10,841 nucleotides of DNA from Ectothiorhodospiraceae bacterium (GTDB lineage: Bacteria; Pseudomonadota; Gammaproteobacteria; Thiohalomonadales; Thiohalomonadaceae), in contig SLDE01000209.1 in the NCBI GenBank assembly GCA_007125455.1, positions 1-10,841 on the forward strand, read 5' to 3'. Below the pieces are notes generated by a model, which saw only the letters and a list, made by a program, of their open reading frames with translations, was not told the origin of the DNA and ran no database searches. Below are positions 1-7,261 of the stretch, piece by piece. The position numbers and the translations under genes were made by a program. The stretch's first letter is position 1. Each line of letters starts with the position of its first letter.

Positions 1-27
1 CCAGCCCAATCCTGTGAGCTCGATACC

Positions 28-390
28 ATGAGCAAGCCCATCCCTACCGAGATCACCCTGCACAAGGCCCGCCGCGTGCTGGAGATCGCCTTTGAAGACG
101 GTGCCCGCTTCGAGCTGCCCTGCGAATACCTGCGCGTCTACTCCCCCTCCGCCGAGGTACAGGGCCACGGCCCCGGCCAGGAGGTGTTGCAGCTGGGTAA
201 GGAAGACGTGAATATCGAACGCATCGAGCAGGTTGGCACCTATGCCATCCAGCCGACCTTCGACGATGGTCACGAAAGCGGGATCTATTCCTGGGAAACC
301 CTGTATAATCTGGGTGAAAACTACCAAGCGAACTGGCAGGAGTACCTGCGTCGTCTGGAAGAGGCCGGCCACAGCCGCAAGGCCGACTGA
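28..390 (+). CDS. DUF971 / gamma-butyrobetaine hydroxylase-like N-terminal domain protein
   Basis: A 120-residue protein made up of one GBBH-like N-terminal (DUF971) domain. Recognisable stretches are the early TEITLHKARRVLEIAFEDG strand region, the ELPCEYLRVYSPSAEVQGHG segment around residues 29-48, and the aromatic GIYSWETLYNLG segment near residues 85-96, which is typical of the family. The domain also occurs at the N-terminus of gamma-butyrobetaine hydroxylase and in some Mrp/ApbC-type proteins, but the stand-alone bacterial form has no settled function. There is no signal peptide or membrane segment, so it is probably cytosolic. It lies 34 bases upstream of ubiE on the same strand and probably belongs to that operon. 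The ATG start is supported by a weak GAG-containing site about 8 bases upstream. Family assignment is confident; function is not. Confidence 0.88.
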   Translation: MSKPIPTEITLHKARRVLEIAFEDGARFELPCEYLRVYSPSAEVQGHGPGQEVLQLGKEDVNIERIEQVGTYAIQPTFDDGHESGIYSWETLYNLGENYQANWQEYLRRLEEAGHSRKAD

Positions 391-424
391 CGACGGGGTA
401 CACCGCCCAACCCAAGGCGAGCGG

Positions 425-1174
425 ATGAACGACGACAACACCACCCACTTTGGCTTCCGCCAGGTAGCCAAGCAGGAAAAGGCCGCCAAGGTCGCCGAGG
501 TATTCCACTCGGTGGCGGCCAAATACGATGTGATGAACGACATGATGTCGTTGGGGATCCACCGCCTCTGGAAGCGCTACACCATCGAGATGAGCGGGGT
601 GCGCCGCGGCCAGCGGGTGCTGGATATCGCTGGCGGCACCGGCGACTTGGCCGGGCGCTTTGCCGAGCTGGTTGGCCCCGAGGGTGAGGTGGTGCTGGCC
701 GATATCAACGAATCCATGCTCAAGGTGGGCCGCTCCCGCCTGGTGGATCGGGGGCTGATCGGCAACCTGCGCTATGCCCAGGCCAACGCCGAGTGCCTGC
801 CCTTCCCCGACAACCACTTCGATCTGATCACCATCGCCTTCGGTCTGCGCAATGTTACCGACAAGGACAAGGCGCTGGGCTCCATGTTCCGTATCCTCAA
901 GCCGGGTGGGCGACTGTTGGTGTTGGAGTTCTCCAAGCCGGTGGCCCCCGGTCTCGGCCCGATCTACGACCAATACTCCTTCAAGCTGCTGCCCATGATG
1001 GGCAAGCTGGTGGCCAACGACAGTGAAAGCTACCAGTATCTGGCCGAATCGATCCGCATGCACCCGGATCAGGACACCCTGAAGGGGATGATGGAGACGG
1101 TCGGTTTCGAGCGCTGTGACTACCACAACCTTACCGGCGGCATCGTCGCCCTGCACCGTGGGTTCAAGTTTTGA
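425..1174 (+). CDS. ubiE: Ubiquinone/menaquinone biosynthesis C-methyltransferase UbiE
   Basis: A 249-residue SAM-dependent methyltransferase, close to the roughly 251 residues of E. coli UbiE. The family C-methylates demethylmenaquinol to menaquinol and the corresponding 2-methoxy-benzoquinol intermediate in ubiquinone synthesis. Visible signatures are YDVMNDMMSLGIHRLWK at residues 34-50, the SAM-binding motif VLDIAGGTGDLA at 65-76, the acidic strand end LADIN at 91-95, FRILKPGG at about 155-162, LEFSKP at about 167-172, and SYQYLAESI near 202-210. The reading frame stays open upstream to position 233, but the ATG at 425 starts the conserved N-terminus and has an AAGGCGAG ribosome site just before it. 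The stop at 1172-1174 shares one base with the ubiJ ATG at 1174 (TGATG). No substitutions are seen in the SAM motif. Assignment is very secure. Confidence 0.97.
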   Translation: MNDDNTTHFGFRQVAKQEKAAKVAEVFHSVAAKYDVMNDMMSLGIHRLWKRYTIEMSGVRRGQRVLDIAGGTGDLAGRFAELVGPEGEVVLADINESMLKVGRSRLVDRGLIGNLRYAQANAECLPFPDNHFDLITIAFGLRNVTDKDKALGSMFRILKPGGRLLVLEFSKPVAPGLGPIYDQYSFKLLPMMGKLVANDSESYQYLAESIRMHPDQDTLKGMMETVGFERCDYHNLTGGIVALHRGFKF

Positions 1175-1794
1175 TGCACACCATGGCAGGCCAGGCCGCA
1201 CTGGCCATGCTTGAGCAGGCGGTGAATGCCGCCCTCGCCCTCGATCCCAAAACCGGCAAGCGCCTGCAACGGCTGGACGGTAAGGTGGTGGCGATCGATC
1301 TGCTGGGGCTAAACCTGCAGCTCTTTATCCAGCCTCACCAGGGCGGGCTGCGCCTGATGGGTGCCTGGGATGGCCCGGTAGACACCACCCTGCGTGGTGC
1401 CCCGATGGCCATGCTGCGGATGTCTGGTGGACGTACCGGCGAGGGCCTGTTTCGCGGCGGGGTAGAGATCGATGGCGATGTCGAACTGGGCCAGCAGATC
1501 CAGCGGGTTTTCGACAAGCTGGATATCGACTGGGAAGAACACCTATCGCGCCTCACCGGCGATGTGATCGCCCACCAACTGGGTAATCTGCTACGAGATA
1601 TGCGCGCCTTCGGCGCACGCAGCCTGGACCACCTGGGCCACGACCTGGCCGAATACCTGCAGGAAGAACGCGACACCCTGCCCGTGGACTGGGAGGTGGA
1701 GGGTTACTACCAACAGGTCGATACCCTGCGTGAAGGGGTCGATCGCCTCGAAGCCCGCCTCAGGCGGCTGGAAAACAGGGTCAACCCATCGTGA
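1174..1794 (+). CDS. ubiJ: Ubiquinone biosynthesis accessory factor UbiJ (SCP2 domain)
   Basis: A 206-residue protein of UbiJ length (about 201 in E. coli) in the canonical place between ubiE and ubiB. The first 110 or so residues form an SCP2 sterol-carrier-like domain (LQRLDGKVVAIDLLGLNLQLF, then GVEIDGDVELGQQIQRVF). The rest is helical, ending in a heptad-like region (YYQQVDTLREGVDRLEARLRRLENRV) that could form a coiled coil. Known role: UbiJ acts with UbiK in the soluble Ubi complex and is thought to bind the hydrophobic quinone intermediates for the hydroxylases. I chose the ATG at 1174, which overlaps the ubiE stop. A TTG at 1171 and an ATG at 1183 are alternatives. The stop at 1792-1794 overlaps the ubiB GTG, suggesting coupled translation. 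Confidence 0.92.
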   Translation: MHTMAGQAALAMLEQAVNAALALDPKTGKRLQRLDGKVVAIDLLGLNLQLFIQPHQGGLRLMGAWDGPVDTTLRGAPMAMLRMSGGRTGEGLFRGGVEIDGDVELGQQIQRVFDKLDIDWEEHLSRLTGDVIAHQLGNLLRDMRAFGARSLDHLGHDLAEYLQEERDTLPVDWEVEGYYQQVDTLREGVDRLEARLRRLENRVNPS

Positions 1795-3452
1795 ACCGTA
1801 TCGGCCAGGCCCTACGGCTGATGTTTATCAGCTGGACACTGCTGCGCAACGGCCTGGATGAGCTGTTGCTGGCTACCCACCTGTTTCGCCCGCTGCGCTT
1901 CCTGCGCTGGTTTATGTGGTGGCGCGTACTGCGCAACCGCGAACTGGAAAGGGGGGTACGCATTCGCCGCACCCTGGAAGATCTGGGGCCGATCTTCGTC
2001 AAATTCGGCCAGATCCTCTCCACCCGGCGCGACCTGCTGCCCGACGACATCGCCATCGAACTGGCCAAGCTGCAGGATCGGGTCCCGCCCTTCCCCGGCG
2101 AAAAGGCCCGCGCCATCATCGAGAAGGCCTACGGCCAGCCACTGAGCAGCGTGTTCAGCGAGTTCGACACCACCCCACTGGCCTCCGCCTCCATCGCCCA
2201 AGTACACACCGCGCGCCTGCTCGATGGCACCGATGTGGTGGTCAAGGTACTGCGCCCCGATATCGAGCCGGTGATCCGGCGCGACATCAGCCTGATGTAC
2301 ATCCTCGCCGACAAGATGCAGCGCTACTGGCGCGAAGGGCGGCGGCTGCGACCCCGCGAGGTAGTGCGAGAGTTCGAGAAAAACCTCATCGACGAGCTGG
2401 ACCTGATGCGCGAGTCCGCCTCTGCCACCCAGATCCGGCGCAACTTTAGTACCTCTGATCTACTCTACGTGCCCGAGGTCTACTGGCCGCACTGTCGACG
2501 CAACGTGATGGTGATGGAGCGCATCCACGGGATCCCGGTGAGTAATATCGAGGCGATCCGCCATTCCGGGATCGATCTCAAAGGCCTGGCCGAACGCGGG
2601 GTGGAGATCTTCTTCACCCAGGTGTTCCGCCACAACTTCTTCCACGCCGACATGCACCCGGGGAATATCTTCGTCTCTCACGCCGGGCAGTACATGGCGG
2701 TGGACTTCGGTATCGTCGGCACCCTCAGCCACGACGATCAGCGCTACCTGGCAGAAAACTTCCTCGCCTTCTTCAAGCGCGACTACCAGCGCGTGGCCGA
2801 GCTGCATGTAGAATCGGGCTGGGTGCCCGCCGACACCCGGGTAGATGAATTCGAGGCGGCGATCCGTACCGTCTGTGAACCCATCTTCGAACGCCCCCTG
2901 GCAGAGATCTCCTTCGGCCAGTTGCTGCTGCGCCTGTTCCAGACCGCACGGCGCTTCAACATGGAGGTGCAGCCGCAACTGGTGCTATTGCAAAAGACCC
3001 TGCTCAACATCGAAGGGCTGGGGCGCGACCTCTACCCCGAGCTGGACCTGTGGCAGACCGCCAAGCCCTTCCTCGAGCGCTGGATGAGCGAACAGCTCGG
3101 CAGCCGCGCCTTCCTCAAGCGGATCAAAGACAACGTACCCAAATGGGGCGAAAAGCTACCGCAGATCCCCTCGCTGATACACGACGTACTGGAACAGGCC
3201 AAACAGGGCAAGCTGCAGGTTCAGGGGGATGGGGAGGAGTTTCGTCTGCTACGGCGCGAGATCCGCCGCGCCAACCAGCGCACCTTCTTCGCCATCCTCG
3301 GCAGCGGGCTGATCATCAGCGCCGCCATCCTGCTTGGCCTGGACGGCTATGCCCCGACAATGCTTGGGGATGCCCCGGCACTGAGCTGGGCACTGGGGGC
3401 CGTTGGCGCGGTGATGCTGCTGCTCAACTGGCCCGATGGCAAGGACTCCTAG
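1791..3452 (+). CDS. ubiB: UbiB, atypical ABC1/ADCK-family kinase-like protein of ubiquinone synthesis
   Basis: A 553-residue member of the ABC1/ADCK (UbiB) family, near the 546 residues of E. coli UbiB. Hallmarks in order are the KxGQ motif (K71-F-G-Q74) in FVKFGQILSTRRDLLP, the alanine-rich loop PLASASIAQVH at 129-139 replacing a kinase glycine loop, the lysine in VVVKVLRP (K152), the ExD motif (E202-L-D204), the catalytic-loop equivalent HADMHPGN at 285-292, and DFG at 305-307. Two C-terminal hydrophobic helices (about 499-517 and 530-546) would anchor it in the inner membrane. The family is an ATPase-like factor needed for ubiquinone synthesis and is not a demonstrated protein kinase. The GTG start at 1791 overlaps the ubiJ stop (GTGA), and an AGGG lies about 10 bases upstream. 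All family motifs look intact. Confidence 0.97.
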   Translation: MNRIGQALRLMFISWTLLRNGLDELLLATHLFRPLRFLRWFMWWRVLRNRELERGVRIRRTLEDLGPIFVKFGQILSTRRDLLPDDIAIELAKLQDRVPPFPGEKARAIIEKAYGQPLSSVFSEFDTTPLASASIAQVHTARLLDGTDVVVKVLRPDIEPVIRRDISLMYILADKMQRYWREGRRLRPREVVREFEKNLIDELDLMRESASATQIRRNFSTSDLLYVPEVYWPHCRRNVMVMERIHGIPVSNIEAIRHSGIDLKGLAERGVEIFFTQVFRHNFFHADMHPGNIFVSHAGQYMAVDFGIVGTLSHDDQRYLAENFLAFFKRDYQRVAELHVESGWVPADTRVDEFEAAIRTVCEPIFERPLAEISFGQLLLRLFQTARRFNMEVQPQLVLLQKTLLNIEGLGRDLYPELDLWQTAKPFLERWMSEQLGSRAFLKRIKDNVPKWGEKLPQIPSLIHDVLEQAKQGKLQVQGDGEEFRLLRREIRRANQRTFFAILGSGLIISAAILLGLDGYAPTMLGDAPALSWALGAVGAVMLLLNWPDGKDS

Positions 3453-3470
3453 CCAGTCTGATCCAGAGAG

Positions 3471-3508
3471 TGGGGCGCAACGCTAACCGCTGCCCTCGCG
3501 CCGCCCCA
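3471..3508. terminator. Possible hairpin in the convergent ubiB / phosphatase gap
   Basis: TGGGGCG (3471-3477) is perfectly complementary to CGCCCCA (3502-3508) around a 24-base loop. It lies 18 bases after the ubiB stop, in a 117-base gap between convergent genes, where a terminator is expected. There is no T-run on either side, and the loop is long for an intrinsic terminator. It could be a pause or Rho-type 3' end structure, or chance pairing in GC-rich DNA. Confidence 0.25.
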
Positions 3509-3569
3509 TACATTCGGCCAGGAAACTCGCCACCAGGGCGTTCCAGCTCCAGATGCTGCGTGCGGGTTA

Positions 3570-4163
3570 TCAAAATCGCAGTTGTTCAGGCTTAAAGCTG
3601 CCGACCAGGCGAAAGCGACCATCTCCACCAGGCTGGAATACCGCGATTTCCCCCTCCCCGATCGCTACATTGGCGGCGGCACGCAGGTTGAGGTTGTGGC
3701 CGACGATCAGGGTGTTGCTGCCCTGTTCCGGCATGTCTCCCAGCAGCTTGCGCAAGCCATCCACCAGGGCCTCACGACTGAGGGGCCTGGTATGGGCGGC
3801 GGGCAGGTTCCAGAGTTCGGGCAAGATGGTATAACGCCCCAGTGCGAGGGTGGCGGTCTCCCGGTTGCGGCAGAAGGCGCTGCTGTACACCGCCGCGATG
3901 GGGATGGCTCGCTCCTTGAACACGCGCCCCACCAGGCGTGCCTGTTCACGCCCCTGTTCACTCAGGTTGCGCTGTTGTTCGCAGCGATCCATGTCGTTGA
4001 GGTTTTGGTCGCGCTGACGGTGATCGGTGGCGGCGTGGCGCCAGTAGATCACATGGCCGCCCTCGCTGAGGCGATCGAATAGTTGCTCAAGCGTGGCCTC
4101 GCTGGCGTGGGCGCTAAAGGGCAGTAACAACAGGGGGAGGAGCAGGGCGTGTAGTCGGTACAT
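3570..4163 (-). CDS. Exported histidine phosphatase superfamily protein (branch 1-like)
   Basis: A 197-residue protein starting MYRLHALLLPLLLLPFSAHA, a clear signal peptide with likely cleavage after about residue 20, so the mature enzyme is probably periplasmic. The catalytic signature is R42-H43 in VIYWRHAATDH, where RHA replaces the more common RHG. It is followed by the second arginine region SSAFCRNRETA (95-104) and the distal histidine in LIVGHNLNL (H156). These match the phosphohistidine-forming core of the histidine phosphatase superfamily. The substrate cannot be told from sequence. The frame is open further upstream, but the ATG at 4163 has a good GGAG site 5 bases before it and begins the signal peptide. 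It starts 11 bases after the stop of the upstream 225-residue gene, so the two are probably co-transcribed. It ends in tandem stops (TGA TAA). Confidence 0.85.
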   Translation of the reverse strand: MYRLHALLLPLLLLPFSAHASEATLEQLFDRLSEGGHVIYWRHAATDHRQRDQNLNDMDRCEQQRNLSEQGREQARLVGRVFKERAIPIAAVYSSAFCRNRETATLALGRYTILPELWNLPAAHTRPLSREALVDGLRKLLGDMPEQGSNTLIVGHNLNLRAAANVAIGEGEIAVFQPGGDGRFRLVGSFKPEQLRF

Positions 4164-4172
4164 GGGTTCTCC
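4163..4172 (-). promoter_or_regulatory. Ribosome binding site deciding the phosphatase start
   Basis: On the - strand the sequence reads GGAG-AACCC-ATG. The Shine-Dalgarno core sits about 5 bases before the ATG at 4163. This favours that start over an in-frame start further upstream (4238), which would bury the signal peptide. Confidence 0.6.
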
Positions 4173-4174
4173 GC

Positions 4175-4852
4175 TTAGCGTTTGCCGTTGCGCATCTTGG
4201 CGGTGATCTCCTGGTAAAACTCCGGCGCGGAGAGACACCCTTCGATGCCGGTGCCTCCCACCCTGGGGGCGATATTGAGATCCACCGCGTAGAGACGGTC
4301 TGCCTTGACGAAGTCGAGGGCGAACAGCGGATAGGGGATCTGGTGGGGGGTCTCGGCGGGTTCTTCCTCGCCGAGTAGCTCGACGGAGACCTCGCCGCAG
4401 TTGGAGCGCCAGTCGTCGTGGCTGGTGTAGCGTAGCCAGAACTGGCGCATCCCCACGCGCAGGTAGCGCAGCGAGGTGCCGCCCTTGCCGGGGTGGGAGG
4501 GGATGAAGACGCTGGCATAGGCCTCGGGGAACTGGGCCAGGGCATCGCGGCAGCTGAGTTTGCGCTTGCCCTTGCCGGTGTGCAGGTGTTCGTCTTCGTA
4601 GACCACCACCTCGAACAGCTCTTCGGCGATCCGCTGGGGCATACCGGAGCGCTCGGTGATTACCGGCACCAGTTCCTGTACCCGCCCATGCAGTGGGGTG
4701 GCCAGGCCGATAGAATCCAGGTAGAGCAGCATGGTGGAGCGCGGCATACCTACCGTGGTCAGACGTTCAAAGACCTTGTCTGCCTCCTCCCATGCGGAGG
4801 TGAAGCAGTGATCGTAGTAGTCCTCAAAGTCTGATTTCAGGCCGATCTTCAT
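4175..4852 (-). CDS. Conserved-looking protein of unknown function with ATP-grasp-like C-terminus
   Basis: A 225-residue protein I do not recognise by name. It begins MKIGLKSDFEDYYDHCF, is soluble (no signal peptide or membrane helix), and is acidic and aromatic in character. Residues 174-203 (YPLFALDFVKADRLYAVDLN followed by IAPRVGGTGI) resemble the last two strands of ATP-grasp enzymes, where acidic residues and the DLN/ExN asparagine hold magnesium. A basic stretch HTGKGKRKLS (91-100) and the glycine-rich HPGKGGTSLRY (120-130) could be nucleotide contacts. The ATP-grasp idea is inference from pattern only; the length is short for a full fold. The start at 4852 was preferred over 4921, because the upstream extension is cysteine-rich, lies in the intergenic hairpin region and does not look coding. 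The gene sits 78 bases downstream of the GGDEF gene and 11 bases upstream of the phosphatase. Confidence 0.7.
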   Translation of the reverse strand: MKIGLKSDFEDYYDHCFTSAWEEADKVFERLTTVGMPRSTMLLYLDSIGLATPLHGRVQELVPVITERSGMPQRIAEELFEVVVYEDEHLHTGKGKRKLSCRDALAQFPEAYASVFIPSHPGKGGTSLRYLRVGMRQFWLRYTSHDDWRSNCGEVSVELLGEEEPAETPHQIPYPLFALDFVKADRLYAVDLNIAPRVGGTGIEGCLSAPEFYQEITAKMRNGKR

Positions 4853-4867
4853 GGGTATGTCTCTGAC

Positions 4868-4887
4868 GGGGCACGGCCCCATTTTTT
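4868..4887 (+). terminator. Short GC hairpin followed by six T, in + orientation
   Basis: GGGGC (4868-4872), loop ACG, GCCCC (4876-4880), then A and TTTTTT (4882-4887). Read on the + strand this has the shape of a small intrinsic terminator. However, all genes here are on the - strand, and no + strand gene lies between 3452 and this point. On the - strand the hairpin falls 16 bases before the ATG at 4852, with an A-run on its 5' side, so it could instead influence translation. The stem is only 5 bp. Confidence 0.25.
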
Positions 4888-4930
4888 CACATCCGCCGCA
4901 ACAAGGAAAACCCTTTAGCACGCTGCGCCA

Positions 4931-7261
4931 TTAGCGGCTGATAACGCGGTTGCGCCCCTCAGCCTTGGCGCGGTACAACCGCTGGTCACAGCGTTTGATC
5001 CAGCTGTCGAGGCTGTCCCCTGTCTGCCATTGTGCCACACCGCAGCTGACCGTCTGTGTACCGCAAGCGGACATGGGCTGCTCGCTCAGGCGGCGGCGGA
5101 TCTTGTCGGCCAGCTCGGTCGCGTCGGCCTCAATGGTCTCTGGACAGATCAGCAAAAACTCTTCCCCGCCCCAGCGGCCAAAGATGTCGCTATGGCGTAC
5201 TGTCTCCAGTACCAGGCGGCTGAAACCGCAGAGTACCTGGTCCCCCGCCTGGTGGCCGCAACCGTCATTGACCTGTTTGAACAGGTCGAGATCGAACATC
5301 ACCAGCGAGATCGGGCGAGCATAGCGTTGCAACTCGTTCAGTTGGCGGTTGAGCTCGGCGTCCAGCTTGAGGCGGTTATATACCCCGGTTAGCTTGTCGG
5401 TGGTGGAGAGGCGTTCAAGCTCCTTGTTTTGTTGCAGCAGACGCTGCTCTGCCTGGTGCAGTTGCAGGTTGGCGGCGCGTAGGCGACGGTGCAGGCGACG
5501 CACCCGCATGGCATCGAGGCTGACCAGGGCAAGCAGGATCAGCAGGCCGATAAAATAGGGGGCGATGCGTCGCCAGTCGATCCCTGAGGTCATCTGCAGG
5601 GTGATCCAGCGGTTGTAGATCGCCTCGCGTTCCTGCTGGGTGATGGAGTCCAGCCCCTTTTGCAGGATATTACGCAGCTCGGGCCAGTCGCTGCGCACCC
5701 CTATCGCCAGATCGAAGGCGGTGGGCATCTGCCCGGAGATCTTTAGATTGCTCAGCCCTTGCTGTTTGATGAGGTAGCTCGCCGTGGCCAGGTTCTCCAC
5801 CAGTGCGTAGACCTCGCCGGTGGTTACCTTCTCCAGCCCCTGGCTGGTGGTCTGTACCACCCGCAGGGAGAGATCGGGGTGGTTGTTGCGCAGCCATTCG
5901 TGGGAGGCGTAGCCATCCACTACGGCGACCTCCTTTCCGCGCAGTCCGCCTGCCCCGTCGATGAAGTCAACGTGATCGCGGGTTACGATCACCATCGGGG
6001 AGCGGATGTAGGGGCGGGTAAAGTTGGCATAGCGCGAGCGCTCGGGGGTGTTGGCTGCCATGGCGAACATGTCCAGCTCGCGTGCCTCGACCATCGCCAT
6101 CGCCCTGGTCCAGTTTACCCCGGTCTCGGCCTCGAAGCTGACCCCCAGGCGCTGGGAGAGCAGCTCCAGGTAATCGGCAGCGATCCCCGCGTGCTGGCCG
6201 TGCTCGTCGACAAAGTCCATCGGGAACCAGGCGGGGTCGACCGCGACCCGGATGACCGGATGCTGCTGCAGAAAGGCCCGCTCCTCGCGGGTCAAGGGCA
6301 GGGAGTCGCCGACAGGGCGATCGAAGAAGCTTTGCTGATCCATTGCGAAGTGCTCATCCAGCAGGCCGTGGCGCTGGTAGATCCCGGCGATGTGGCGCAG
6401 GCGACCGCGATCCAGGGTACCCAGTGGCACGGTAAAGCGGGCCACAGCCTGCTCTATGGCATGGGCCTCAAACAGCAAGGCCTCGCGTGACTTGGCCTGG
6501 GAGTAGCGTGCCAGAATCAGATCGACCAACTCTTCCTTGTTGTCCAGTGCATAGGTCCAGCCGCGCAATACCGCACGGCGCATCGCAGCGACCCGATCCG
6601 GGTGTCGGCGTGCCTCTGCGGCGGTGGTAAAGAGCATATCGCCGTACATATCGACGCCGTAGTGGGCCGGGTGGATGATGTGTACATCCACCCCCTGTTC
6701 GCGCAGGCGGAAGGGCTCATTGCTGCTGTAGGCGTAGATGGCGTCGGTCTCACGGCGGGCCAGCACCCCGTAGTCGCTGGTGTAGGGCTGGCGGATGAAG
6801 CCGCGCTCCAAAATCCCCTGCTCCGCCAGCATCGCCATGATGGGAAAACCCTCGGTCTCGTTCTCGTACAGCCGGATGCGCCGCCCCACCAGATCCTGGG
6901 GGGAGGTGAGCCCGGAAGAGGCCAGGGTGAGCAGCACATTGGGGGAGTGCTGGAAGATGGGGGCGACGATATGGATATCGGCACCTTGCTGCTGATAGAG
7001 CAGGAGTGCCGAGTCGGCGATGCCATATTCGGCTTCGCCCTCCAGCACCTGTTGGATGTTGTTTTGCAGCGGATCCCGCTCCAGCAGCTCGACCTCCAGC
7101 CCCTCCGCGGCAAAATAGCCCTGCTCAAGGGCGGCGTAGTAGCCGGCAAACTGAAACTGGTGGTGCCACTTGAGCTGGATCCGCACCGGCTCCTGTGCCA
7201 GCGCAGCACCAGCCAGGGCGCCAAGCAGCAGGAGCAGTAACAGCTTACTCACCCATTTCAT
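4931..7261 (-). CDS. Membrane diguanylate cyclase with tandem periplasmic NMT1-like and SBP_bac_3-like sensor modules
   Basis: A 776-residue sensor enzyme. Residues 1-22 are a signal peptide (LLLLLLLGALAGAALA). About 25-305 form an NMT1/THI5-like binding module, shown by IQLKWHHQFQFAGYYAALEQ, typical of that family. About 335-555 form a second, SBP_bac_3-like module (VIRVAVDPAWFPMDF, then FTRPYIRSPMVIV and AIGVRSDWPEL). A membrane helix lies near 567-584, then a heptad-rich signalling helix (588-620) and a GGDEF domain (621-776). The cyclase site is intact: FDLDLFKQVND at 656-666 and GGEEF at 698-702. RHSD at 689-692, five residues before it, matches the RxxD inhibitory I-site. Expected activity is synthesis of c-di-GMP from two GTP, controlled by a periplasmic ligand that sequence cannot identify. 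Its ATG overlaps the stop of the upstream gene by 4 bases (ATGA). Confidence 0.93.
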   Translation of the reverse strand: MKWVSKLLLLLLLGALAGAALAQEPVRIQLKWHHQFQFAGYYAALEQGYFAAEGLEVELLERDPLQNNIQQVLEGEAEYGIADSALLLYQQQGADIHIVAPIFQHSPNVLLTLASSGLTSPQDLVGRRIRLYENETEGFPIMAMLAEQGILERGFIRQPYTSDYGVLARRETDAIYAYSSNEPFRLREQGVDVHIIHPAHYGVDMYGDMLFTTAAEARRHPDRVAAMRRAVLRGWTYALDNKEELVDLILARYSQAKSREALLFEAHAIEQAVARFTVPLGTLDRGRLRHIAGIYQRHGLLDEHFAMDQQSFFDRPVGDSLPLTREERAFLQQHPVIRVAVDPAWFPMDFVDEHGQHAGIAADYLELLSQRLGVSFEAETGVNWTRAMAMVEARELDMFAMAANTPERSRYANFTRPYIRSPMVIVTRDHVDFIDGAGGLRGKEVAVVDGYASHEWLRNNHPDLSLRVVQTTSQGLEKVTTGEVYALVENLATASYLIKQQGLSNLKISGQMPTAFDLAIGVRSDWPELRNILQKGLDSITQQEREAIYNRWITLQMTSGIDWRRIAPYFIGLLILLALVSLDAMRVRRLHRRLRAANLQLHQAEQRLLQQNKELERLSTTDKLTGVYNRLKLDAELNRQLNELQRYARPISLVMFDLDLFKQVNDGCGHQAGDQVLCGFSRLVLETVRHSDIFGRWGGEEFLLICPETIEADATELADKIRRRLSEQPMSACGTQTVSCGVAQWQTGDSLDSWIKRCDQRLYRAKAEGRNRVISR

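Noticed and set aside
1..27. Possible 3' end of an upstream gene such as hslU
   Set aside because: Twenty-seven bases are too few to identify a product, and no recognisable C-terminal motif is seen.
53..1201. Long open frame on the - strand opposite the DUF971 and ubiE genes
   Set aside because: It lies fully antisense to two secure genes, has a low-complexity Arg/Gly/His-rich translation, and shows no recognisable domain. It is a GC-rich shadow frame.
1174..1800. Possible small RNA within the 3' part of ubiJ, as described for EsrE in E. coli
   Set aside because: I see no promoter-like box or terminator hairpin in ubiJ here, and sequence alone does not support an RNA gene.
3480..3569. In-frame continuation after the phosphatase tandem stops (reads like a short amphipathic peptide on the - strand)
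   Set aside because: Only about 27 codons, no start codon with a ribosome site, and placed after two consecutive stops. It could be an eroded C-terminal tail but cannot be supported.
3582..4082. 166-residue open frame on the + strand across the histidine phosphatase
   Set aside because: The - strand frame has a signal peptide and catalytic motifs, while the + frame has none.
4853..4921. N-terminal extension of the 225-residue gene with a CCGGC...C cysteine cluster
   Set aside because: The cysteines arise from the intergenic hairpin region; there is no ribosome site at 4921, and the downstream MKIGL start gives a normal-looking N-terminus.
5759..6490. 243-residue open frame on the + strand inside the membrane GGDEF gene
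   Set aside because: Antisense to an intact SBP_bac_3-like coding region; composition is that of a reverse-frame shadow, with no motif or ribosome site of note.
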